A DNA stretch of 64,000 bases from Dactylosporangium siamense. GTDB taxonomy: Bacteria; Actinomycetota; Actinomycetes; Mycobacteriales; Micromonosporaceae. Below the pieces are notes generated by a model. The model was given only the letters and a program-made list of their open reading frames with translations, ran no database searches and was not told where the DNA came from. Every line of letters begins with the position of its first letter. Position 1 is the stretch's first letter. This document shows positions 38,691-47,738 of the stretch, one piece after another. Both the position numbers and the translations under genes were made by a program. The stretch covers positions 40,027 through 104,026 of the forward strand of contig NZ_BONQ01000151.1 of assembly GCF_016862795.1 (NCBI RefSeq), in the 5' to 3' direction.

Positions 38691-40124
38691 GGTCATTGCC
38701 CATCGGGCGATCGCGGGCCGGTCGAGTTCACCGTTGTCCGTGAGCGGGAGTGCGGCCACCGCATGCACTTCGCTGGGCTGCAGGTAGGCCGGCAGCCAGA
38801 CGTGCGCGTGGTCGATGGCCGCACGGCGGGCATCGACGCTGGTGTCGACGCCGACCACGAACGCGACGAGCCTGTCGCCGACGATCGTGGCCGCGCACGA
38901 GCGCACGTACGGATGTGTGCGGAGCATCTGCTCGACGTCGCCGAGCTCCACGCGGTGTCCCCGGAGCTTGACCTGGTTGTCGTCGCGGCCGATGTACGTC
39001 AGCGTGCCGTCGGGCCGCTGGGAGACGAGGTCACCGGTGCGGTACCACCGGCACCCTTGGTCGTCGACGACGAACCGGGCCGCCGTCAACTGGGGCTGCC
39101 TCGCGTATCCGCGGGCGACACCGACACCGCCGACCAGCAGATCGCCGGGAACACCGGCCGGCACGTCACGCCCGTCGCCGTCAACGACCCGCACGAGCAC
39201 ATTGGGCAGCGGCACGCCGATGTCGATGTCCTCGCCGGGTACGCACACGCCGACGGTGACGGCGACGGTCGCCTCGGTGGGTCCGTACCAGTTGAGCACG
39301 CGCCGGGCCGCTGACGTCCATCGCCGCACCAGGTCGGGGTGGCAGCGCTCCCCGACCGACACGACGGTGCGCAGCGCTGGCAGGTCAACGACGGGAACCG
39401 CGTCCAGCACCGACGGCGTCAGCGTGACCACCTCGACCGCGTGGCGTCGCAGCACTCCGGCGAGCGCTGCACCACGGACCCGGGCCGCGTCGGGCGCCAG
39501 GACCAGCGTGCCACCGGCGGAGAGGGTCAAGAAGATCTCGCACATCGCCGCGTCCCAGCTGAGGGCCGCGAACTGCAGCACCCGGGTGCCCACGCCCACG
39601 CCGAAGGTCTCGGCCAGCGCTGCGGCCATGTTCGCCGCACCCTGGTGCTCGACCAGGACTCCCCGCGGCACGCCGGTCGAGCGGGAGGTGAACACGACGT
39701 AGCACAACGAGTCACCGTCGATCCCCGCCAGCACCCCTGGCGCTGCCGACGGAGAGTATTCGGCGTCGAGTACGCGGATCCCCTGCTCGCTCAGGATGAG
39801 CGACACGTCGCAGGCAGCCGTCATCTGGTCCAGGCACTGTTGGGGCCAGTCGGGGTCGAGGTACAGCACGGCAGCGCCAGACCACAAAACGCCCAGCAGG
39901 TGCACGAGACCGGCCATCGACCGCGGGAACGACAGGCCGACGACCTGATCCCGGCCAGCACCGAGCTGCAGCAGATATCCGCCCACCCGCTCCGCCCGCT
40001 CGATCAACTCCCGGTAGCTGAAGATGTGGTTGCCGTCGATGACCGCAGGCATGTCCGGTCGGCGCTGCGCGTGATGCCAGATCCGATCGTGGATGAGGCT
40101 CTCACCCATGTTGGTCGACACCAT
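38583..40124 (-). CDS. NRPS-like adenylation-domain protein, probably degenerate
   Basis: 513 residues from the ATG at 40124. Core motifs: A3 reads FTSRSTGVPRG (Gly to Arg in TSGSTG), A5 NWYGPTEAT, A7 YRTGDL, A8 GRDDNQVKLRGHRVE, and A10 DNGELDR where the catalytic Lys of NGKxDR is Glu466, one base away (GAA for AAA). The last about 17 residues (GATPRRQFLRCSSRCC) are out of frame with the carrier domain that should follow. The protein would have activated an amino acid for a small peptide or modified amino acid; with these changes it is likely inactive. Confidence 0.75.
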   Translation of the reverse strand: MVSTNMGESLIHDRIWHHAQRRPDMPAVIDGNHIFSYRELIERAERVGGYLLQLGAGRDQVVGLSFPRSMAGLVHLLGVLWSGAAVLYLDPDWPQQCLDQMTAACDVSLILSEQGIRVLDAEYSPSAAPGVLAGIDGDSLCYVVFTSRSTGVPRGVLVEHQGAANMAAALAETFGVGVGTRVLQFAALSWDAAMCEIFLTLSAGGTLVLAPDAARVRGAALAGVLRRHAVEVVTLTPSVLDAVPVVDLPALRTVVSVGERCHPDLVRRWTSAARRVLNWYGPTEATVAVTVGVCVPGEDIDIGVPLPNVLVRVVDGDGRDVPAGVPGDLLVGGVGVARGYARQPQLTAARFVVDDQGCRWYRTGDLVSQRPDGTLTYIGRDDNQVKLRGHRVELGDVEQMLRTHPYVRSCAATIVGDRLVAFVVGVDTSVDARRAAIDHAHVWLPAYLQPSEVHAVAALPLTDNGELDRPAIARWAMTYLTAYPATARPASGATPRRQFLRCSSRCCRSSGGS

Positions 40125-40791
40125 CAATTGCCCCCGTCCTTCTTGGTGGCGGCGATGTCGCCTACGGACGCTTGATCATCGACGTGGCGGCGGCGCGACC
40201 ATTCAGTGCACAACGACTCGGCTTCGAAGCTCTGTCGGTGCCGTGAGCGCTCCTCGTCCCCGGGACGGTGTGTACCTGGGGACGAGGAGCGTCGGGCGGG
40301 GTCGTCGCTGGGCCGCATGCGGCCTAGCAGCCCAACGGCGACCGGCGAAGCGGAGCGATGAGATGGCACCCGCGGCCGCTTCATCGCACCCCCGTTCACC
40401 CGATTCACAGTTCCGCCCGCGATCAGGACGATCGATGGCCAGTCTGCGAGCATGTGCCGCCTCGGACGTTGCCAATCCGGATCACCCTGTGGCCAATGCG
40501 CCTCAAGTACCCCTTGAAGAGCCGGACGGGGTTGTCCTGGCCGCAGGTCGAGTTCGTCATGGTCGCCTCCTGGAACTATGCCGGCGCGCGATCTCCTGCC
40601 TGGTCGAGACTTCCGGGTCAGCGCACATCGGCCGCGTTGGATAGGCTCACGTCGGCGAATGTGCTCGCGTCACGGGCACCGGCGCGCCCGGGCTGGTCGG
40701 TGTCCATTGCCGACGGCCTCACGGCTGCGGTCCGCCAGGAACTGTCCTGGAGCACCGGGAACGGTCCTGGAGTACGGGGGTGTGATCGGAG
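40125..40791. other. Intergenic region between adenylation gene and araC-type gene
   Basis: No convincing gene. A 109-codon open frame on the minus strand (40124-40453) ends next to the adenylation start but has low-complexity, Arg/Ser-rich content. Base composition is less GC-rich than flanking DNA. GTCCTGG occurs at 40534-40540 and in the direct repeat just before the araC-type gene. Confidence 0.4.
40744..40779 (+). promoter_or_regulatory. Direct repeat upstream of the araC-type gene
   Basis: GTCCTGGAGCACCGGG (40744-40759) and GTCCTGGAGTACGGGG (40764-40779) differ at two of 16 positions and are 20 bp apart, two helical turns. AraC-family proteins bind such direct half-sites, so autoregulation is likely. 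Confidence 0.55.
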
Positions 40792-41763
40792 ATGCTGGCG
40801 ACGCACACTGTGGACCTGTCACCACTCCCGCCAGCTGACCGCTTCGACTACTGGTCGGAACTCGTGGCCAAAGAGATCGCACCCAACCAGATCGCCAGCA
40901 CGCACGCCCATGACTTCGACGCCCGAATGCGACTGACAGGCTTGGGGCCGCTCACGCTTACGTCGCTCTCGTTCCCGTCGCTCACCACTCGTAGGACGAC
41001 GCGGCTGATTCGTCGATCCGACCCGGAGCAGTACCACCTGGCGCTGTTGACGTCAGGCGTCGGCACGGTTCAGCAGGACCGCCGCGAGGCAGCCATCCAG
41101 CCGGGACATTTCACACTGTTGACCAGCTCCCGCCCGTACGAGGCGTCCCACGGCATTCCAGCCGTGCGGCCGGAACCCGTGAGCTCCGTCGTCGCCGTCA
41201 TCCCGCACTCGCACCTGCCCATCCCTCACCACAAGGTCAGCGCCCTGTTCGGTGCGTCCCTGCCATCGGACAGCGGGATGGGCGCCCTGCTCGCGCGACA
41301 CCTGCAACACATCGCCGCGCACCCTGACCAGTTCGACACGTCTGAAGCCGGCTTCCTCGGCAACACCACCCTCGACCTGATCGCCGCCATGCTCGCCCAG
41401 CAACTGAACGCCGTGGGATCCCTGCCCAGCGATGTCCGGCACGGGCTGCTGCGCTCCCGCATCGACGCGTTCATCGATGACAACATCGGGGACCCGACGT
41501 TGGGCCCGCAAACGATCGCTGCTGCGCACAACATCTCAACGTCCACGCTCCATCGCCTCTTCCGGACCGAGATGACCCCGGTCGCCGAGCTGATCCGCAC
41601 GCGCCGCTTGCAACGCTGCCGGCGTGACTTGGCCAATCCCGCCCTGCGCGGTAAGCCCGCCCACGCCATCGGGGCGCGCTGGGGATACCCCGACAGATCC
41701 CACTTCAACAGGGCATTCATTGCTAAATACGGCATGTCGCCCACCGAGTATCGCCAGCAGTAG
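40792..41763 (+). CDS. AraC-family transcriptional regulator
   Basis: 323 residues. Residues about 10-200 are an AraC-binding-like cupin region (PADRFDYWSELVAKEIAPNQ, YHLALLTSGVGTVQQDRREAAIQPGHFTLL). The C-terminal 100 residues are the double HTH: TIAAAHNISTSTLHRLFRTE and IGARWGYPDRSHFNRAFIAKYGMSPTEYR. It probably regulates the neighbouring adenylation and P450 genes. Confidence 0.9.
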   Translation: MLATHTVDLSPLPPADRFDYWSELVAKEIAPNQIASTHAHDFDARMRLTGLGPLTLTSLSFPSLTTRRTTRLIRRSDPEQYHLALLTSGVGTVQQDRREAAIQPGHFTLLTSSRPYEASHGIPAVRPEPVSSVVAVIPHSHLPIPHHKVSALFGASLPSDSGMGALLARHLQHIAAHPDQFDTSEAGFLGNTTLDLIAAMLAQQLNAVGSLPSDVRHGLLRSRIDAFIDDNIGDPTLGPQTIAAAHNISTSTLHRLFRTEMTPVAELIRTRRLQRCRRDLANPALRGKPAHAIGARWGYPDRSHFNRAFIAKYGMSPTEYRQQ

Positions 41764-42030
41764 ATCCTGCCGGCAGGACGCTCGCGCATCGACTGACGCC
41801 TCCCGACGACGCCGATCGAACCCCATCTTTCAAGATCTGTAGTCAGCGGGCGTCCCAGGACGTCTGATGCCCCGCGTGTTGCCTTTCAGCGTCACCTTGT
41901 TGCCAGCGCGGATCAGATGCGACTCCGGGCGAGGACGAGGCAACTGCGGGCAAGGCGCTGCGATCTATATTGCTGTGCGGTGCTGCGGGCAAACATGGGC
42001 GCCAACCGGGCAGATCTGAAAGGCGTCGTA

Positions 42031-43368
42031 ATGGCGGTTTTGATGACGCAGGTGCCGAAGGTCCGCCTCTATTCGAACATTCGCGCGCTGCGAGACCCGT
42101 TGACCTTCCTGGAGAACGTCACCGAAAAACACCAGGGCGGCGTGGTGTCGCTACAGCTCAGGCCAGGGTTCGCTCCGTACCTCGTCGGGGATCCCGACCT
42201 TGTCCAGCAGGTTTGGCACGGCTCGCGAGAGACGTACCTGCGCAAGGGCATGATGTGGGAGGTGATGGATCGGCTACAGGGCACCTCGGGAATCGCGTCG
42301 GAGGGCGAGGCCTGGCGGCTCAGTCACGACGTTCTGATGCCCATCTTCACCGGCCCGACGATCAGGGCGATGATCCCCACGATTGCCGCTGCGGTCAATG
42401 CAACACTCGATGACCTGGCGGTACGAGCCGACCAGCCGGTCAGGCTCGTTTCGGAGATGATGGAAGTTACCCACCGCGTGTTCGGTGCGACGTTTTTCGG
42501 CAGTCGGATGTCGGTGTCGCAGGCCCGGCAGGTCAGCGTGGGCATCGACGCCTCGTTCCGGGCGATCCAGTCCCGGATCGCGGTCCCGGGTGCTCCGGAC
42601 TGGTTTCCGATGCCCGGCGATCGGCGCTTCCGCCAGCTCCGGGCCATGGTCGACAGCGTCGTGTACCCGGTGGCGAAACGGGCCCGGTTGGAGCCGGCCA
42701 GCACCGACGTCATCTCTCTGCTCGCCCACGCAACCGACGCCGCCGGCGACCATGTCGACATCGAGCTCGTCCGCAACAACCTCGTCGGCCTCAGCATCGC
42801 CGGCACAGAAACGACAGCGCTCACGCTGACCTGGGCACTGATCGCTCTGGCGGGCCGGCCGGAGATCGCCGCGAGGGTGCAATCCGAGGTCGACACGGTC
42901 GTGGGCCACGGCCAGCGGGTAACGCCGGAACACCTGGACGGCCTCGCCTACACCGAGATGGTGCTGAACGAGACCTTGCGGCTCTGGCCGCCGGGGTGGA
43001 TGCTTCCCCGCGGTGTCGTCCAGGCCGATGTCCTCGACGGCGTCCCCATGGTCCCCGGAGACACCGTGATCGTCTCCCCGTACCTGACGCAGCGCATGGC
43101 GTCGCTGTGGCCGGATCCCCACCGGTTCGACCCCGAGCGGTGGGCGCCCGACGCCGCCAAGCAACACCCCTATGCCTGGTTTCCGTTCGGCGGCGGCGTG
43201 CATCGCTGTCTGGGCAGGCATTTCTTCGCCTACGAGGCGAAACTTGCGCTGGCTGCGATGCTCGCCCGGTTCGATGTACGGGTCGACGCCCCCAAGGGCG
43301 TCGCTCCGATGGTGTCCGCGGCCCTCAAACCACGCCACCCGGTGTGGCTGCACCTGACACCCAGGTGA
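42031..43368 (+). CDS. Cytochrome P450
   Basis: 445 residues from an ATG with AAAGG 8 nt upstream; longer in-frame starts upstream look unlikely. I-helix AGTETT at residues 257-262 (with Glu260), ExxR in ETLRLWPPG, and the heme loop FPFGGGVHRCLGRHF with Cys393. It is closer to class IV/eukaryote-like bacterial P450s (long, PPGWMLPR) than to CYP105 types. A ferredoxin partner is not encoded nearby. It could tailor a product of the decayed adenylation enzyme. Confidence 0.93.
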   Translation: MAVLMTQVPKVRLYSNIRALRDPLTFLENVTEKHQGGVVSLQLRPGFAPYLVGDPDLVQQVWHGSRETYLRKGMMWEVMDRLQGTSGIASEGEAWRLSHDVLMPIFTGPTIRAMIPTIAAAVNATLDDLAVRADQPVRLVSEMMEVTHRVFGATFFGSRMSVSQARQVSVGIDASFRAIQSRIAVPGAPDWFPMPGDRRFRQLRAMVDSVVYPVAKRARLEPASTDVISLLAHATDAAGDHVDIELVRNNLVGLSIAGTETTALTLTWALIALAGRPEIAARVQSEVDTVVGHGQRVTPEHLDGLAYTEMVLNETLRLWPPGWMLPRGVVQADVLDGVPMVPGDTVIVSPYLTQRMASLWPDPHRFDPERWAPDAAKQHPYAWFPFGGGVHRCLGRHFFAYEAKLALAAMLARFDVRVDAPKGVAPMVSAALKPRHPVWLHLTPR

Positions 43369-43374
43369 ACCCCC

Positions 43375-43981
43375 GGGGTTGCGGGCTTCGGGATCAGCAC
43401 GACGGCCGTCGTCCCGCCGTACGCCGATTCCTTGAGCTGGACCCGGATCCCGTGCCGCTCGGCGGGCCGGCTCACCACGAACAGCCCCAGCCGCGCGGCG
43501 CTGCCCAGGGTGAACTCGGGCTGGCTGGCGATGCGCTGGTTCAGCTCGGCGAGCTCATCGGGCGCGATGCCCAGGCCCGGTCCTCCACCTCCGGCACGTA
43601 GCCGGCACCGACCAGCTGGTCCTTGATGTGGACCTCGGTGTGCGGCGGCGAGAACGACAGCGCGTTCTCGACCAGTTCGGCGAGCAGGTGGCTCACGTCG
43701 CTGACCGCCCGGCCGGCCAGGTCGACCGGCCCGAACGGGTACACCGTGACCCGCGCGGAGTCCTCGACCTCCGCGATGGCGCCGCGGACGATGCCGGCCA
43801 TCGGGATCGTGCGCCGCCAGACGCGGCCCGGGCTCGACCCGGCCAGCACGATGAGGTTCTCCGGGGTGCGCCGCAAACGGGTGGAGAGGTGGTCTACGCG
43901 GAACAGTCCGGCGCTTGAGGCGGCGGGCGACCCTCGCGAGTCGACGAGCATCGCCCACCTCGCCGCGGCCCTCGACGCCAT
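43375..43981 (-). pseudogene. Truncated and frameshifted histidine kinase (CvnA-like) fragment
   Basis: The 5' frame reads LFRVDHLSTRLRRTPENLIVLAG and LLAELVENALSFSPPHTEV (N-box) up to VEDRAW; the 3' frame resumes at GLGIAPDELAELNQRI and ends SAYGGTTAVVLIPKP. Together they are the ATPase region of conservon-type sensor kinases. One G missing near 43580 (CCGGGCC for CCGGGGCC) explains the shift. The sensor and membrane parts are absent, so this is a remnant. Confidence 0.75.
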
Positions 43982-44016
43982 CTGTGGGCGTGGACGAGGC
44001 CGCGGGGTGGGCGAGG

Positions 44017-45789
44017 TCAGCGGGTCTGTTCGAGCCAGGACGCGTACAACCGGCCGTAGATCGAGTCGGGGTCCGTGACGAGGTCGGCGTGCGGGCCGCG
44101 CTGCACCACGTGCCCCTTGTCGACGACGATGACCTCGTCGGCGCTCTGTGCAGTCGACAGCCGGTGCGCGATCGCGATCGTCGTCCGCCCGCGGGTCACC
44201 GCGTCGAGGGTGCGCTGGAGGCGGACCTCGGTCGCGGGGTCGACGGCGCTGGTGGCCTCGTCGAGGACCAGCAGGTCGGGGTCGGCGACATACGCGCGGG
44301 CCAGCGCGACGAGCTGCCGCTCACCCACGGACAGTGCCTCGCCGCGCTCGCCGACCTGGGTCTGCAGCCCGTCGCTGAGCCCGTCGACCCAGTCGATGAG
44401 GCCCAGCTCGGTGAACGCCAGCTCCAGGTCGACGTCGCTCAGGTCGGGCCGGGCGAAGCGGACGTTGTCGGCGACGGACGCGTCGAAGAGGAACCCGTCC
44501 TGCGGAACCATGACGACGCGGCTGCGCAGCGAGTCGAACCGCACCTCGGTCAGCGGCACCCCGGACAGCAGCACGCCGCCGGTGGTGGGGTCCATGAGCC
44601 GGGTCAGCAGCTTCGCGAACGTGGTCTTGCCGCTGCCGGTCTCGCCGACGACGGCGACGCGGGTGCGGGCGGTCACGGTCAGGTCGACGTCGGTGAGGAC
44701 CTCGGGGCCGTCCGGATACGCGAAGTGCACATGGTCGAACCGCACGTCGACCGCGCCCTCGGGCAGGTCCCGGCCGGCCGCGCCGGGGTCGGCGACGTCC
44801 GGCGACGTCTCGATGATGTCCAGGACGCGGCGCCAGCCGGCGATCGCGTTCTGCGCCTCGTTGAGCACCTCGGTGGCGACCTGCACCGGCTGGACGAACA
44901 GCGTGGCGAGGAACAGGAACGCGGTCAGCTGCCCGATGCTCAGCTGGCCGTCGACGCCGAGGAGGGTGCCGATGACGATCACGCTGCCGAGCGCGAGGCC
45001 GGCCGCGAACTCGCCGAAGCTCATGCTGATCACGTTGTTGGTCTGCGCGCGGAACTGGGCGCGGCGGCTGCGGTCGATGGCCGTGTCGAGCCGCTCGGCG
45101 GTGCGGTGCTGCACACCGTAGGCCCGCACGACGGGCGCGCCGACGACGCTCTCCGCGATCGCGCCGAGCATCGCGCCGATGCTCTCCCGCACGTCGAGGT
45201 AGAGGACGCTGAGCCGGCGCTGGAAGTGCCGGACGACGAAGACCAGCGGCGCGAACGCGACGATCACGACCAGCGTCAGCTGCCACGAGTAGAAGAACAT
45301 CACGGCGGTGGTGACGATCAGCTGGCCGAGGCTGATCAGGAAGATCAGGCCCCCGAACTGCAGGAACTGGCTGATCTGGTCGACGTCGCCGGTGACCCGG
45401 GAGACGAGGGCGCCGCGCCGCTCCGACTGCTGGTGCAGCATCGACAGGTCGTGGATGTGCCGGAACGTGCGGGTGCGGATGCCCGCGAGCGCGGTCTCGC
45501 TGACGGTGAACAGCCGCACGTTCATCAGCGCGGCGCTGAGCATCGTCAGGAACAGCACGCCGGCCGTGATCGACACGATGACCGTGAGCACGCCGACGTC
45601 GGGGCCGCCGGGCGCGCGCAGCCCCTTGTCGATGCCCTGCTGGATGGCGACCGGGATCGCGACCCGGCCGGCGGTGGCGAGGACGGCGAGACCGAGGGTG
45701 CCGGCCAGCCCGGTGAACAGCTCCGGCGACAGGCTCAGCCCGCGCCGCAGCACGCCCGCCTTGGCAAGATCAGGGGTGGCCGTGGTCAT
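44017..45789 (-). CDS. ABC exporter half-transporter, consensus ATP site subunit
   Basis: 590 residues; its ATG overlaps the stop of the partner gene. Six-helix ABC membrane domain then ATPase: Walker A GETGSGKTTF, signature LSVGERQ (not LSGGQ), Walker B LLVLDEATSAVD with the catalytic Glu, and H-loop IAHRLS. Its degenerate signature faces the degenerate Walker B of the partner, as in heterodimeric exporters. Likely drug or lipid export. Confidence 0.9.
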   Translation of the reverse strand: MTTATPDLAKAGVLRRGLSLSPELFTGLAGTLGLAVLATAGRVAIPVAIQQGIDKGLRAPGGPDVGVLTVIVSITAGVLFLTMLSAALMNVRLFTVSETALAGIRTRTFRHIHDLSMLHQQSERRGALVSRVTGDVDQISQFLQFGGLIFLISLGQLIVTTAVMFFYSWQLTLVVIVAFAPLVFVVRHFQRRLSVLYLDVRESIGAMLGAIAESVVGAPVVRAYGVQHRTAERLDTAIDRSRRAQFRAQTNNVISMSFGEFAAGLALGSVIVIGTLLGVDGQLSIGQLTAFLFLATLFVQPVQVATEVLNEAQNAIAGWRRVLDIIETSPDVADPGAAGRDLPEGAVDVRFDHVHFAYPDGPEVLTDVDLTVTARTRVAVVGETGSGKTTFAKLLTRLMDPTTGGVLLSGVPLTEVRFDSLRSRVVMVPQDGFLFDASVADNVRFARPDLSDVDLELAFTELGLIDWVDGLSDGLQTQVGERGEALSVGERQLVALARAYVADPDLLVLDEATSAVDPATEVRLQRTLDAVTRGRTTIAIAHRLSTAQSADEVIVVDKGHVVQRGPHADLVTDPDSIYGRLYASWLEQTR

Positions 45790-47630
45790 GCGGTCACGCT
45801 CTCCTCGTCGTCGAACACGTGCTCCCGTTCCTTCTCCGCCTCGGCCTTCTCGTAGGCCGTGACCAGGTCGGCGTAGCCGGGCACGGTGGCGAGCAGGTCG
45901 GCGTGGGTGCCGCGGGCGGCGACCCGGCCCCGCTCGAGATAGACGACCTCGTCGGCGAGGGCGATCGTCGCCCGCCGATACGCCACGACGAGGATCGACG
46001 CCTGCCGGTCCTCGTCACGGCGCAGCGCGGCGAGGATCGCGGCCTCGACGCGCGGGTCGACGGCGCTGGTCGCGTCGTCGAGGACGAGCAGCCGCGGCGC
46101 GCCGGCCAGGGCCCGGGCGATGGTGAGGCGCTGCCGCTGCCCGCCGGACAGTGACGTGCCCCGCTCCCCGACCTTGGTGTCGAGGCCCTCGCCGAGCTGG
46201 CCGACGAACCCGTCGGCCTGGGCGAGCCGCAGCGCCGACCAGGCCGCCTCGTCGTCGACGGGATGCCCGGCGGCGGTGCGCCGGTCGAGGGTCACGTTGC
46301 CCCGCACGGTGTCGTCGAAGACGAACGGCACCTGCGCGACCAGCGCGACCGTGCCGACGAGCGCCTCCTGGGTCAGGTCGCGGGCGTCGACGCCGTCGAG
46401 CCGGACGACACCGGTGTGCGGGTCGACGAGGCGGGCGGCGAGGCCGGCGACCGTCGACTTGCCGGAGCCGGTCGAGCCGACGAGGGCGACGGTCCGCCCG
46501 GCCGGCACCTCGAACGTGACGCCGCTGAGCACGTCGCCGCCCGGTTCGCCGTCGGCGTCGGTGTAGGCGAAGTGGACGTCGTCGAAGCGCAGCGCCGCCG
46601 GCTTGTGCACCTCGGGCAGCGTGGTCGAGCCATAGGCCATGTCGCCCTCGGCGTCCAGCACGTGCCGGATCCGCTCCCAGCCGACGACGCTGCGGGGCAG
46701 CTCGGCGAGGACCCAGCCGATGGCCCGGACCGGGAACGCGAGGACCGTGAACAGGAACGCGACGCTGACCACCTCGGCGACCTCGACCGCGCCCTGCCGG
46801 AAGCGCAGCCCGCCGACGACGAGCACGGCGAGGGTGCCGATGCTCGGCAGCGCGTCGAGCACCGGGTCGAACACCGCCCGCACCCGCCCGACCTGGATCG
46901 TGGCGTCGCGCAGCTCGACCGTCCTGGCGGCGAACCGCTCGGTCTCGGCGGCCTCCCGGCCCATCGTCTTGACCACGAGCGCGCCGTCGAAGCTCTCGTG
47001 CGCGACGGCGCTCACCTCTGCCCGCAGCTGCTGGGACCGGGCGACGCGGGGCGCCATCCGGCGCGAATAGGCGACGTTGACCCCGAGCAGCGTCGGGAAG
47101 ATCGCGACGCCGACGAGTGCGAGGGCCCAGTCGGTGGCGAAGAGCGAGGCGATCGCGGCGACGAGCATGACCACGGTGCCGACCGCCATCGGGAACGGCG
47201 CGATCGGATACCAGGCGGACTCGACGTCGGCGTTGGCGTTGGACAGCAGGGTGCCGGTCGCGTGCCGCTGGTGCCATTCGAGGGGCAGCCGCAGGTAACG
47301 CCGGGTGACGGCCTGCCGGTAGCGCGCCTGGAGGCGGAACTGCATGGCGCCCGCGCCGAGCCGCCGGCCGAAGATGCCGATGATCTTGCCGATGCTGACC
47401 GCGAGGATCGCGACGCCGCCGAGCAGCAGCGTGCCGAACGTGACGTGCCGCTCGTCGATCGCGGGGAGGGCGATCTCGCCGACCACCCAGCCGGAGACGA
47501 ACGCGGTGGCGATGGTGAGCAGGCTGAACACCACACTGCCGGCGACCGAGATCGCGAACATGTGAGGCTCGTCACGAACGGCACGGCCGAGCACCCACAG
47601 CCCCTTGAGAAGCACCTTGCCGCTGGTCAC
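45786..47630 (-). CDS. ABC exporter half-transporter, degenerate ATP site subunit
   Basis: 614 residues, GTG or ATG at 47630. Walker A GSTGSGKSTVAG and signature LSGGQRQR are normal, but Walker B reads LLVLDDATSAVD (Asp for the catalytic Glu) and the H-loop is VVAYRRA (Tyr for His). So its own nucleotide site should bind but not hydrolyse ATP. It must work with the next gene product. A charged C-terminal tail (EKAEAEKEREHVFDDEE) follows. Confidence 0.9.
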   Translation of the reverse strand: MTSGKVLLKGLWVLGRAVRDEPHMFAISVAGSVVFSLLTIATAFVSGWVVGEIALPAIDERHVTFGTLLLGGVAILAVSIGKIIGIFGRRLGAGAMQFRLQARYRQAVTRRYLRLPLEWHQRHATGTLLSNANADVESAWYPIAPFPMAVGTVVMLVAAIASLFATDWALALVGVAIFPTLLGVNVAYSRRMAPRVARSQQLRAEVSAVAHESFDGALVVKTMGREAAETERFAARTVELRDATIQVGRVRAVFDPVLDALPSIGTLAVLVVGGLRFRQGAVEVAEVVSVAFLFTVLAFPVRAIGWVLAELPRSVVGWERIRHVLDAEGDMAYGSTTLPEVHKPAALRFDDVHFAYTDADGEPGGDVLSGVTFEVPAGRTVALVGSTGSGKSTVAGLAARLVDPHTGVVRLDGVDARDLTQEALVGTVALVAQVPFVFDDTVRGNVTLDRRTAAGHPVDDEAAWSALRLAQADGFVGQLGEGLDTKVGERGTSLSGGQRQRLTIARALAGAPRLLVLDDATSAVDPRVEAAILAALRRDEDRQASILVVAYRRATIALADEVVYLERGRVAARGTHADLLATVPGYADLVTAYEKAEAEKEREHVFDDEESVTA

Positions 47631-47725
47631 AACCCACCCTCCGCTGGAAAGGCCGGTAAGTCGCTCCGACCGTCTGCAACCTTACCGACGGGGTCCGACA
47701 GAAAACGGCCCTGCCGGAACCCCAC

Positions 47726-47731
47726 TAGCGT
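47726..47731 (+). promoter_or_regulatory. -10 element, leaderless type
   Basis: TAGCGT lies 7 nt before the ATG at 47739, and no Shine-Dalgarno sequence is present. Confidence 0.5.
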
Positions 47732-47738
47732 TACGTTC

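Noticed and set aside
40124..40453. 109-codon frame overlapping the adenylation gene start
   Set aside because: Arg/Ser-rich content without motifs, no ribosome binding site, and no family resemblance; the overlap is by one base only.
41917..42030. Longer start for the P450 at 41917
   Set aside because: The extra residues (Arg/Cys-rich) are unlike P450 N-termini, and AAAGG stands before the ATG at 42031.
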